A DNA stretch of 64,000 nucleotides from Chloroflexota bacterium (GTDB taxonomy: Bacteria; Chloroflexota; Dehalococcoidia; Lucifugimonadales; Lucifugimonadaceae), in contig JABMNO010000020.1 of NCBI GenBank assembly GCA_013204555.1, positions 1-64,000 on the forward strand. Reading direction: 5' to 3'. The notes beneath the pieces are model-generated. The model saw only the letters and a program-made list of their open reading frames with translations. It was not told the DNA's origin and did not search any database. This document shows, piece by piece, positions 40,675 to 48,116 of the stretch (position 1 is the stretch's first letter; the number at the start of each line of letters is the position of its first letter). A program made the position numbers and the translations under genes.

Positions 40675-41954
40675 ACGCTCTTCAGCGCCTCCGCTGCCCC
40701 ATCGATAGTCGCCTGAATGTCTGACTCGGTATGGGCGGTGGAGATGAACCACGCCTCGTAGTCAGACGGTGCAATATAGATCCCATTCGCCAGAAGGCCG
40801 TGGAACCATCGGCCAAAGGCATCATGGTCTCCGGCAGACGCATCAGCCATGTCTTTGACCGGGCTACCTGTAAAAAATGCGGTCAGCAACGATCCGACGC
40901 GGTTGATCGTCACGGGAACTTCCGCGTCGTTGAAGACACGACGCAGTCCGGCCTGCAACAGAGCGCCCAGACGCTCCAGTTCATCGTATACGCCGGGCTC
41001 TCTTAGCCGCTCCAGCGTTGCCACTCCAGCAGCCATCGCCAGAGGATTTCCTGAGAGCGTGCCTGCCTGGTACATCGGTCCAAGCGGTGCAACGGTTTGC
41101 ATGATGTCCCTGCGGCCGCCGTACGCGCCTACCGGCAATCCTCCGCCAACGATCTTCCCCAGGCAGGTAAGGTCAGGCGTGACGCCGTAAATGCCCTGCG
41201 CACCGTCCAGACCAACCCTGAATCCTGAAATAACTTCGTCGAATATCAGCAGCGCACCATCCTGCGCTGTCACCTGGCGTAGTGCCCCCAGATACCCCGG
41301 CTCAGGCAACACAACTCCCATGTTCCCGGCAATCGGCTCGACGATGACCGCTGCGATCTCGCCAGCGTGCGCCGCGAACGCCTTTTCGAGCGCCTCACTA
41401 TCGTTGTACGGCAGAACTATCGTGTCTTGAGCCAGCCCAGGGTGGATTCCGGCACTGGTCGGGATGCCCGTCGAAGCCAGTCCCGAGCCAGCTTTCACTA
41501 GCAGTGCGTCACCATGACCGTGGTATCCGCCGTCGAACTTCACGATTTTTGAACGGCCGGTGAATGCCCGAGCAAGCCGCAGAGCGCTCATAGTTGCTTC
41601 GGTGCCCGAGTTTACGAATCGAACGACTTCGATTGATGGCACTGAATCGATCACAAGTTCTGCCAGCCGCACTTCGCTCTCGGTGGGAGCGCCGTATGAG
41701 GTGCCCTTTTCAGCGGCTCGGGTAACAGCGGCTACAACATCCGGGTGGGCATGGCCAAGGATCATTGGCCCCCAGGAGCAGACGTAGTCAATGAACTCAT
41801 TCCCGTCAGCATCCCATATTCGGGAGCCAGCGGCCCGACTAATAAAAAGAGGATTGCCACCCACGCTGCCCCAGGACCTTGCGGGGCTGTTCACCCCACC
41901 CGGAATAAGTTCCTTCGCCCTCTGAAACAGCTCCTGAGAGTTGGCGGTGTTCAA
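40671..41954 (-). CDS. hemL: Glutamate-1-semialdehyde 2,1-aminomutase
   Basis: 427 residues, ATG at 41954. PLP-binding Lys267 lies in CLGKIVGGGLPVGAYGG; NSGTEATMSALRLAR, FDGGYHGHGDALLVKAGSG and LLIFDEVISGFRVG are the family blocks. It converts glutamate-1-semialdehyde to 5-aminolevulinate, the second step of the C5 pathway of tetrapyrrole synthesis. hemA is upstream on the same strand, 120 bp away, so both steps from glutamyl-tRNA to ALA are encoded together. hemB, hemC and hemD are not between them or elsewhere in the window. Confidence 0.97.
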   Translation of the reverse strand: MNTANSQELFQRAKELIPGGVNSPARSWGSVGGNPLFISRAAGSRIWDADGNEFIDYVCSWGPMILGHAHPDVVAAVTRAAEKGTSYGAPTESEVRLAELVIDSVPSIEVVRFVNSGTEATMSALRLARAFTGRSKIVKFDGGYHGHGDALLVKAGSGLASTGIPTSAGIHPGLAQDTIVLPYNDSEALEKAFAAHAGEIAAVIVEPIAGNMGVVLPEPGYLGALRQVTAQDGALLIFDEVISGFRVGLDGAQGIYGVTPDLTCLGKIVGGGLPVGAYGGRRDIMQTVAPLGPMYQAGTLSGNPLAMAAGVATLERLREPGVYDELERLGALLQAGLRRVFNDAEVPVTINRVGSLLTAFFTGSPVKDMADASAGDHDAFGRWFHGLLANGIYIAPSDYEAWFISTAHTESDIQATIDGAAEALKSV

Positions 41955-42074
41955 CTACTGGTCTCCTGATCTCGCCCGTGTGGATGTGGTCCTATTATGG
42001 CGCGGAAAAATAGCGCGCCAATGAGGATACGTGGAGGAATGACTGGATGCCAGTTAGAAACGACAGGAATCGTT

Positions 42075-43346
42075 CTAGTGAGCTTCTGAGTCCTCTGGCA
42101 AATCAAAGGCTCTGGCAACCGCTGATGATGATTCAAGATCATCAGTCTCGCGCAGGTATGCGATGGGGTCGGCCAGAAGCTTTTTGACTATGGCGCGAGA
42201 CATCGCGTCAATCACCGCACGGTCGGCGTCAGTCAGGTTTGGCAAGCGTTTCAGCGCTCGGGCCATTTCCGCTTCCCGCATGGAATCTGCTTGCTCGCCC
42301 AGAGCCTTGATGAGTGGTTCAGAGGCGGCACCCACCAGCAACTCTTTGAAGTGCTGGAGCTCGTCTTCAACAATCGTCTCGGCATCATCTGCTGCGTTTC
42401 GACGCTCATTACGGTGTACTTCCGCAATCTCCGTCAGGTCGCCTAGCCCAAACACTGTGACACCGCTGATCTCGCGGACACCTGCCTCCACATCAGCAGG
42501 CATCGCCAGATCAAGGAAGAATAAGCCTCGTCCATCCCGGGCTGACATCGCGTCGCGCACGATCTCCGTGGAGATGATGCTCGTCTCTGCTGCGGTGCAC
42601 GTCACGATCGCATCGACGGTTTTCAGCGTGCTCTGAATATCTTCAAAGTCGACATAGTTGCTGCCCAGTTCTGCCGCAGCTTCCATTGCTCGATCACTCC
42701 TGCGGGAGGTCACGATAATGTCGCCAACTCCGTTTCTGCGGAGGGCGCGGGCAGCTTGCATACCGGTTTCGCCAGCTCCAACCACGAGGACCGAATGGTC
42801 CTCCAGGGAGCCGAGTGAACGGGTGAGCAGGTCCACACCAATTGAGCTAACAGATACCCGCGCACGCCCAATGTCTGTTGAACTGCGGACTTTGCGTGAT
42901 GTCCTGATGGCGTGGTGGAACAGGCGGGATAGGTGTGGAGAGATTGATTTTGCTTCGCCAGCCGCCCTCAAAGCGTACGAGACCTGACCGACGATCTCCG
43001 GCTCGCCTAGTACCAGCGCGTCCAGGCCGGAGGTTACCCGGAACAGATGCCTGATGGCCTCATCGTCAGAGAGCGAGAAGACATACGGAGAAAGTGGAGC
43101 AGCGCCTGGGTCTAGTCGCTGATCAATTATCTCCAGAAATTCCAATAATTGCCGCTCTCCCGCTTCTTTGTCCGGGTTGTAGGAGTAGATCTCCGTCCTG
43201 TTGCATGTGGAGAGAATAGCGATATCACCAGCATGCAAAGTGCCCTGCTGAATGAGATCAGGCAGAGATCGACGATTAATTGCCAATCTTTGTAGGCGCT
43301 CTATCGGCGCCGAGTTATGACTTACACCTGCAACCAGGAAGTGCAA
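42075..43346 (-). CDS. hemA: Glutamyl-tRNA reductase
   Basis: 423 residues, ATG at 43346. Catalytic Cys48 sits in LSTCNRTEIYSY; GVSHNSAPIE at the N-terminus, VLGEPEIVGQV, VLVVGAGETGMQAARALRRNGV (NADPH Rossmann motif) and TSRRSDRAMEAA are as in GluTR. The C-terminal dimerisation helices end near LLADPIAYLRE. It reduces the glutamyl group of Glu-tRNA(Glu) to glutamate-1-semialdehyde, the committed step of heme synthesis. In operon order it precedes hemL. Upstream is a 433-bp gene-free stretch. Confidence 0.97.
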   Translation of the reverse strand: MHFLVAGVSHNSAPIERLQRLAINRRSLPDLIQQGTLHAGDIAILSTCNRTEIYSYNPDKEAGERQLLEFLEIIDQRLDPGAAPLSPYVFSLSDDEAIRHLFRVTSGLDALVLGEPEIVGQVSYALRAAGEAKSISPHLSRLFHHAIRTSRKVRSSTDIGRARVSVSSIGVDLLTRSLGSLEDHSVLVVGAGETGMQAARALRRNGVGDIIVTSRRSDRAMEAAAELGSNYVDFEDIQSTLKTVDAIVTCTAAETSIISTEIVRDAMSARDGRGLFFLDLAMPADVEAGVREISGVTVFGLGDLTEIAEVHRNERRNAADDAETIVEDELQHFKELLVGAASEPLIKALGEQADSMREAEMARALKRLPNLTDADRAVIDAMSRAIVKKLLADPIAYLRETDDLESSSAVARAFDLPEDSEAH

Positions 43347-43779
43347 TATTTTCTCCTGTGGGACAACCGTCTAAACATAGCACGATGTGATTATTCTCAC
43401 AAAGCTTAATTTCGTGTGGGGCTTGTCCATGAGAATTTCGTGATGACGGACTCGGCACCAGTACCCAGGCAACTAAGCGTGGGAGAGCCCGGCATGTTGT
43501 GAACCGTCCCCTACACATCGGGTCTTTTGAGGGCTGAGATAGGAAGGTCTTCATGTTGCCGTTGTTAAAGGCTCAATGTTGGTGCTCCGCATCCAGCTTC
43601 AAAATCGTAGGGGTGCCAAACGCCCTGGCCATGCTCATAACTGGTACACAGGCCGTTGACATCTCGGTTCTGTTGGATGGAATACAAAGCAGCGTGATAC
43701 GCCCGAACGCTGTGCTAGCATCGACATCTCTAACTACGGATAATGAAGGCGTATCGCCTTAGCAAATCGGAATCCGCGA
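43347..43779. other. Gene-free stretch between hemA and the rhodanese gene
   Basis: 433 bp between divergent genes. Open frames here (for example 43553-43762) have no coding character or Shine-Dalgarno site. I see no RNA gene, riboswitch fold or clear promoter by eye; it must hold the hemA and rhodanese promoters. Confidence 0.35.
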
Positions 43780-44625
43780 ATGAGCGAATCTAGTACTCCC
43801 ATTGAAGATCGCGGGTACGCTCATCCTGAGTACCTCGCATCCACCGAATGGCTTGCAAGCCACATAGATGACTCAGATGTACGCGTGGTCGACTGCAACT
43901 TCCCGGGCGAATTTGAAGACGGACATATCCCGGGGGCGGCCCAACCGGAAAACAACTGGTACAAAGGATCTTCCGCCAGTACCCTAATCGCTCCGCCTGA
44001 TGAATTTGAGCGGATGATGTCAGTACTTGGCATCTCGAACGATTCCACCGTTGTGGCCTACGATTCCGATAGCAATCATCTTGCTCCCAGACTTTTCTGG
44101 GCATTGCGCTACTACGGACACGCCAACGTTAAAGTCCTGGACGGCGGATATCCGGCGTGGCTGGCCGAGAATCGGACCGTCGAGACAGGTGCTGCCAGTG
44201 TGGAAGCCGGTTCGTTCAAAGCATCCACACATGCGGAAGTAATCGCCCTGCGAGAGGACATACTCGCTGATATTGGAGCGACGGGCACGCAGTTCTGGGA
44301 CGTCCGAACAGATGAAGAGTGGACAGGCGAAAACGCTCGAGGGACAGCTCGTGGTGGGCGAATTCCCGGAGCAACTCACCTGGAATGGAAAACCTTAATC
44401 ACGGGAGGAGACGTACCAGTCTTCAGGTCGAGTGACGAACTCATGTCGATCCTCACAAGCGTGGGAGTCACGCTGGACAAGAATATTGTCCCCTACTGAC
44501 AGGGGGGCATCCGTGCGGCGCACGGGTTCTTTGTTCTGAATTTGCTTGGCTTCCCAAACGTGAGGTTATACGACGGCTCATGGGCAGAGTGGGGTAACGA
44601 TTTGTCGTGCCCCGTAGAGCGGTAG
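43780..44625 (+). CDS. Rhodanese-type sulfurtransferase with in-frame TGA (selenocysteine candidate) at the catalytic Cys
   Basis: 281 residues if TGA at 44497-44499 (codon 240) is read through; 239 if it is a stop. Two rhodanese domains: an N-terminal non-catalytic domain (VVDCNFPGEFEDGHIPGAAQ, VAYDSDSNHLAPRLFWALRYYGHANVKVLDGGYPAW) and a catalytic domain (QFWDVRTDEEW, GRIPGATHLEW). The latter should end in the active-site loop C-x-G-G-[IV]-R. Here the frame reads NIVPY-TGA-QGGIRAAHGFFVLNLLGF, then PNVRLYDGSWAEWGNDL and a TAG at 44623. The TGA replaces exactly the persulfide-forming Cys of thiosulfate/3-mercaptopyruvate sulfurtransferases (SseA-like: YCGGGIRA...VYDGSWSEWGN). A hairpin follows the TGA at SECIS distance. 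Two thioredoxin-fold lipoproteins follow. Alternatives: nonsense mutation or sequencing error. The readthrough identity of the protein is near certain; selenocysteine is strong inference. Confidence 0.85.
44500..44530 (+). promoter_or_regulatory. Candidate bacterial SECIS hairpin after UGA
   Basis: Stem CCGTG (44511-44515) / CACGG (44521-44525) closes a 5-nt loop CGGCG; T-G and A-T pairs extend the stem below, with further G-C/G-T pairs beyond one mismatch. The loop starts 17 nt after the TGA and has G in its first two positions. Bacterial SECIS elements are described as hairpins whose apical loop lies about 16-37 nt downstream of UGA with a G among the first two loop bases; this one fits. 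Confidence 0.6.
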
Positions 44626-44651
44626 TCGTACTCACCGACAATTAAATAGGC

Positions 44652-44681
44652 GAATAAGCGCGGTCTCGACCTCGCTTATTC
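44652..44681. terminator. Long hairpin between the rhodanese and TlpA-like genes
   Basis: GAATAAGCG and CGCTTATTC form a perfect 9-bp stem; inside, GGTC/GACC pair around TC after one mismatch. The hairpin follows the rhodanese stop (TAG 44625) by 26 bp. No long T-tract follows, so it is a weak terminator candidate; a regulator-binding palindrome ahead of the next gene is an alternative. Confidence 0.45.
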
Positions 44682-44729
44682 AACACATACTTGTACCACT
44701 AGACGTGGACTCAACTAAGCCGGATTACT

Positions 44730-45956
44730 ATGCCCAAACTCAACACCTCTTTGCGTCCGATTCTGATCGTCATTTTTGGTGTCGTCCTATTGCTGGCGAT
44801 CGCCTGCGGCTCTGACAGTTCCAGCGCTGAACCCACGAGTCCTGTCGACTTCGTGGCGCCGACTGTCAACGTGCCAGAGGATCTTCCTCCCGCCAGACCT
44901 ACGTCGACTCCTGAACTGGCTGCCGACGGCTTGATCATCAACGCTGGCGGACCAGAGCTCACCAATAACCAGAAGTGGTTCAACTCAGAGCCAACGTCTA
45001 TCGGCACACTGAACAATCAGGGACAGGTGGTGCTGATCGACTTCTGGACCTACACCTGTATCAACTGCATTCGCACGCTTCCCTTCTTGCTGGAGTGGGA
45101 CGAGAAATATGGAGGTCGTGGTCTGACGATTCTTGGCGTTCATGCACCTGAGTTCGAGTTCGAGAAGGTGGCGGATAACGTTCAGGCGGCTATCGATCGG
45201 TATGGAATTCAGTACCCCGTTGTCCAGGACAACGAGATGGGCACATGGGATGCCTTTCAGAACCGCTTCTGGCCGGGTAAATATCTTTTGGACACCAGCG
45301 GCAAAGTGATCTACTCCCACTTTGGCGAGGGCGATTACGTTGACACAGAGCGAGAGATCAGGCGGGCCCTTGAGGCGGCAGGCCACGATATCTCAGGCAT
45401 ACCTATCGGTACTGAAGAGGGTGCCGCTCGTGACCCACAGGCGGCCGGGCAAACCCGCGAGCTTTACGGCGGCTGGGGCCGAAACTACTCCAATCAGGGC
45501 CTGTATGCAGGACAGCCTGAGTACTACGACGAGGCTGATACGGAATACCTGTATGAGGACAACATCCCGCATCGCGATGGGCAATGGTACGTACAGGGTG
45601 CCTGGCTGAATACTCGTGAAGCGATCATCCATGCCCGCGAAACGACCGACTATGAGGACTATCTGGCCTTCAAATTTCAAGGCCGATCTGTGAATGTAGT
45701 CATAGATCCCGAGGGGGCGTCCGAGCCGTTCAAAGTCTTAATAGAGCTTGAAGGCCGCCCGGTCAAAATGGAGGACGCAGGCGAAGATATTGAGTATGAC
45801 GCGGACGGAAAAAGCTACATCACCGTGGACGCCAGCAAAGAGTACAGAGTGATTGAGCTGGAGAAGTGGGGTGAGCGCGAGATAAAGATATTTGCTAACA
45901 GCCCATTTTTCGGAATGTCCGCCGTCACATTCGGCAGCAATCTGGTCGGTGCATAG
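44730..45956 (+). CDS. TlpA/DipZ-like thioredoxin lipoprotein
   Basis: 408 residues, ATG at 44730. Lipoprotein signal with lipobox LLLAIAC (Cys near 26), a Ser/Pro/Thr linker, then a thioredoxin domain (about 75-220) with the active site WTYTCINCIRTLP (CINC) and AAIDRYGIQYPVVQDNE as in DipZ/CcdA-linked TlpA-like proteins. The C-terminal 160 residues (GWGRNYSNQGLYAGQPEYY..., YLAFKFQGRSVNVVIDPEG) correspond to the beta-sandwich module found at the end of DipZ proteins. It sits outside the membrane and should carry out thiol-disulfide exchange; no CcdA membrane partner is in the window. The next gene begins directly after its stop. Confidence 0.9.
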   Translation: MPKLNTSLRPILIVIFGVVLLLAIACGSDSSSAEPTSPVDFVAPTVNVPEDLPPARPTSTPELAADGLIINAGGPELTNNQKWFNSEPTSIGTLNNQGQVVLIDFWTYTCINCIRTLPFLLEWDEKYGGRGLTILGVHAPEFEFEKVADNVQAAIDRYGIQYPVVQDNEMGTWDAFQNRFWPGKYLLDTSGKVIYSHFGEGDYVDTEREIRRALEAAGHDISGIPIGTEEGAARDPQAAGQTRELYGGWGRNYSNQGLYAGQPEYYDEADTEYLYEDNIPHRDGQWYVQGAWLNTREAIIHARETTDYEDYLAFKFQGRSVNVVIDPEGASEPFKVLIELEGRPVKMEDAGEDIEYDADGKSYITVDASKEYRVIELEKWGEREIKIFANSPFFGMSAVTFGSNLVGA

Positions 45957-46958
45957 ATGGTGAATATCAACATGAGAATTGCCGTCTTACTAACGGCGGT
46001 GTCGATCTTCGCTATCGCTTGCGGTTCCGACAGCGAAGGTACGGCGCCGGTGGTCGTAGCGACTGAAGCCTCTGCGGATGTCGAGCCTGCTGAGGAGCGT
46101 GAAGAACCACGGACCCTGCAGGAGAGCCTCGAACAATATCCAAGGCATAATGATGATGAATCCGGGTTCGGCGTAATCCTTGGAACGCCAGATCTTGGCG
46201 TTGGGCAGAATCGCGTCGCCTTTGTGATGACGGATAACGACTTCGGCATAGTGAAGACCCCATTTGCCCGCGTTGAGACATTCTTCGTCCCCAAAAGTGG
46301 AGAAACTGAAGGCCCCGTGGAATCTGTCACGGCCCAGTTCTTCGACTTCCCCCTCAAGGTACGTGGTCTATACGTTTCTAATCTGAACCTTGATCGCGAG
46401 GGCACGTGGGAGATCAACGTCACGGTCCCCGACACGAGCGGCGAAAGAGTAGGGATCCGATTTCCTGTGGAGGTAGCAGCAAAGCCAAAGTCTGTTGCGC
46501 TTGGTGCAAAAGTGCCGCCAACTTCCAACGGTACCTTGAGCGATGTTGCCTCGGTATTTGAACTCACGACCGCAAGCCAGCCGGACAACTCTCTTTACGA
46601 TGCCAAGATCGATGATCTAGTGGCTGCGGGAACCCCGTTCGTGGTGACATTTGCCAGCCCCGCGTTCTGCACGAACGCTCTTTGCGGTCCACAGGTAGAG
46701 GTCCTCAGCGAAGTTGGCGCAGAGTTCGGAGACCTTGCAGAGTACGTTCACATTGACCTGTACGAGAATCCCGATGAGATCAAAGGCGACCTCAGCCGTG
46801 GCCAACGCACTTCAATCCTGAAGGACTGGGGAGTCCACACTGACGAGTGGACGTTCATCGTCGATGGGAAGGGCGAAGTCATCGCCAAATTCGAGGCGTT
46901 CGTACCGAGGGAAGAGCTTTCAGCGGCCGTTCAGAAGTACCTTGGCGCTGGCGTCTGA
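45957..46958 (+). CDS. Thioredoxin-fold lipoprotein
   Basis: 333 residues; its ATG (45957) directly follows the TAG of the TlpA-like gene, so the two are cotranslated. Lipobox FAIAC (Cys near 22). The middle (about 60-205) is beta-rich with no motif I know. The C-terminal domain (about 215-330) is thioredoxin-like: PFVVTFASPAFCTNALCGPQVEVLSEV with two Cys spaced C-x4-C in place of CxxC, then YVHIDLYENP, WGVHTDEWTFIVDGKGEVIAKFEAFV. This Cys spacing is found in some SCO1/thioredoxin-like lipoproteins. Likely partner of the TlpA-like protein in extracytoplasmic redox or metal delivery; function inferred. Confidence 0.8.
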   Translation: MVNINMRIAVLLTAVSIFAIACGSDSEGTAPVVVATEASADVEPAEEREEPRTLQESLEQYPRHNDDESGFGVILGTPDLGVGQNRVAFVMTDNDFGIVKTPFARVETFFVPKSGETEGPVESVTAQFFDFPLKVRGLYVSNLNLDREGTWEINVTVPDTSGERVGIRFPVEVAAKPKSVALGAKVPPTSNGTLSDVASVFELTTASQPDNSLYDAKIDDLVAAGTPFVVTFASPAFCTNALCGPQVEVLSEVGAEFGDLAEYVHIDLYENPDEIKGDLSRGQRTSILKDWGVHTDEWTFIVDGKGEVIAKFEAFVPREELSAAVQKYLGAGV

Positions 46959-46968
46959 TCGAATCGTT

Positions 46969-47934
46969 CTAACTCTTCCGGGACTGGTCGGTGTTCGCGC
47001 CTGGCAGAGAATACGTTGGTGGCAAAAAGATAATTGGATTGCGGCTATGCCTGACAAGCCGGAACACGCTTGGCCCTAGGACGCGTCGCATGATTCCGAA
47101 CCGGCGCCTAGCTGTTGTCACGACGATGTGATCTGGTAATTCGTTAGCGGCGCGCAATACGGCGTCGAAAGCCGACTCTGGACGGCGCAACACTGTGACT
47201 TCAAGTCCTGCGTCCCGAAGCCGATCAGCGCGCTCACCCAGATATTCAAACGGCTCGTCGGCATAGAGGATGGCGTTTGCGTCGCCAGCAAGCGGCAATG
47301 ACCGGGCCGCCTTGGCCCCCACGATTGTCACGTCTGCTCCGATTCCGATCGCCAGTTTCCCTGCGTACCCCAGCGCCGCGTCTGATCTTGTGGAGCCGTT
47401 GATTGGCACCACCACTCGCTGTGGGAGGCCCCTTTTTTCGGAATCATCAGGATTCATGTTGGGCGGAATAAACAACATTGGCGTGTTGGTGTTCGTCCAT
47501 ACGGTCTCCGTAATGCTCTCTCGGAACCAGCGAAGGTACTGCGGTCTTGGTCTGGAGCCAATTGCGATCAGTCCGTATTCGCCCTGTCCAGAATGAGCAA
47601 GCACCATCTCTGACACCCGGCCCGCGGCAACGACTACACGAGAACGCGCCTTGTCTTGAACAAGATGGCGGGCGACTTCCGTTAGGTAGTCGGTCGCGAC
47701 CGTTCGTGTTCTATCGTGCAGAGCGTCGGGATAGTTGATCTCACCGGGGCGCGCGGGATTGCTGTTCCTGGGCAGTAGAACGTGGAGAAAGGTCAATTCC
47801 GACCCGAGCCGCTCTGCGAGCGGAACGACGAGGTTCAGAATCTCTTCCGAACGCGCGGAACCATCCAGAGGAACGATGATCCTCTCAAGAATGTGATGTC
47901 CCGTTTCCGGTAACTTGTCGGTCTGTAAGGCCAA
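46969..47934 (-). CDS. Tandem universal stress protein (two UspA domains)
   Basis: 321 residues, first codon TTG at 47934; no ATG lies close to the domain start (ILERIIVPLDGSARSEE). Domain 1 (about 14-150) has the Usp pattern VPLDGSARSEEIL...ELTFLHVL...GEYGLIAIGSRP; domain 2 (about 165-310) has QRVVVPINGSTRSDAAL...DHIVVTTARRRFGIMRRVLGPSVFRLVRHSRNPIIFLPP. In domain 2 the GSVAxxVLRxAxxPVLVV-type ATP-binding region is recognisable (GPSVFRLVRHSRNPIIFL). Cytosolic, stress-related nucleotide-binding protein. Convergent with the thioredoxin lipoprotein gene, separated by 10 bp. Confidence 0.88.
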   Translation of the reverse strand: MALQTDKLPETGHHILERIIVPLDGSARSEEILNLVVPLAERLGSELTFLHVLLPRNSNPARPGEINYPDALHDRTRTVATDYLTEVARHLVQDKARSRVVVAAGRVSEMVLAHSGQGEYGLIAIGSRPRPQYLRWFRESITETVWTNTNTPMLFIPPNMNPDDSEKRGLPQRVVVPINGSTRSDAALGYAGKLAIGIGADVTIVGAKAARSLPLAGDANAILYADEPFEYLGERADRLRDAGLEVTVLRRPESAFDAVLRAANELPDHIVVTTARRRFGIMRRVLGPSVFRLVRHSRNPIIFLPPTYSLPGANTDQSRKS

Positions 47935-48116
47935 CGTCTCTGTATTCGCTTGCTGCTCAACCTGTGGTTGAACATTCTAGTCACCCGGCCCGATCTATTC
48001 ATTCGAGGACGTCACCGTAGTTGACCCAAAACAAGTGGGACGTTGATCTGCTACGGCGCACCATAATGCCGGTGATAGAGTTGGCGACCACACCCACTCC
48101 GGAGGTCCTGATAGCC

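Noticed and set aside
43553..43762. Small plus-strand frame between hemA and the rhodanese
   Set aside because: No Shine-Dalgarno site, no family resemblance and no hydrophobic or charged pattern to support it.
44497..44499. Treating TGA as the normal stop of a 239-residue rhodanese
   Set aside because: This would remove the whole active-site loop while 41 conserved codons continue in frame after it; a real C-terminus at that point is not credible.
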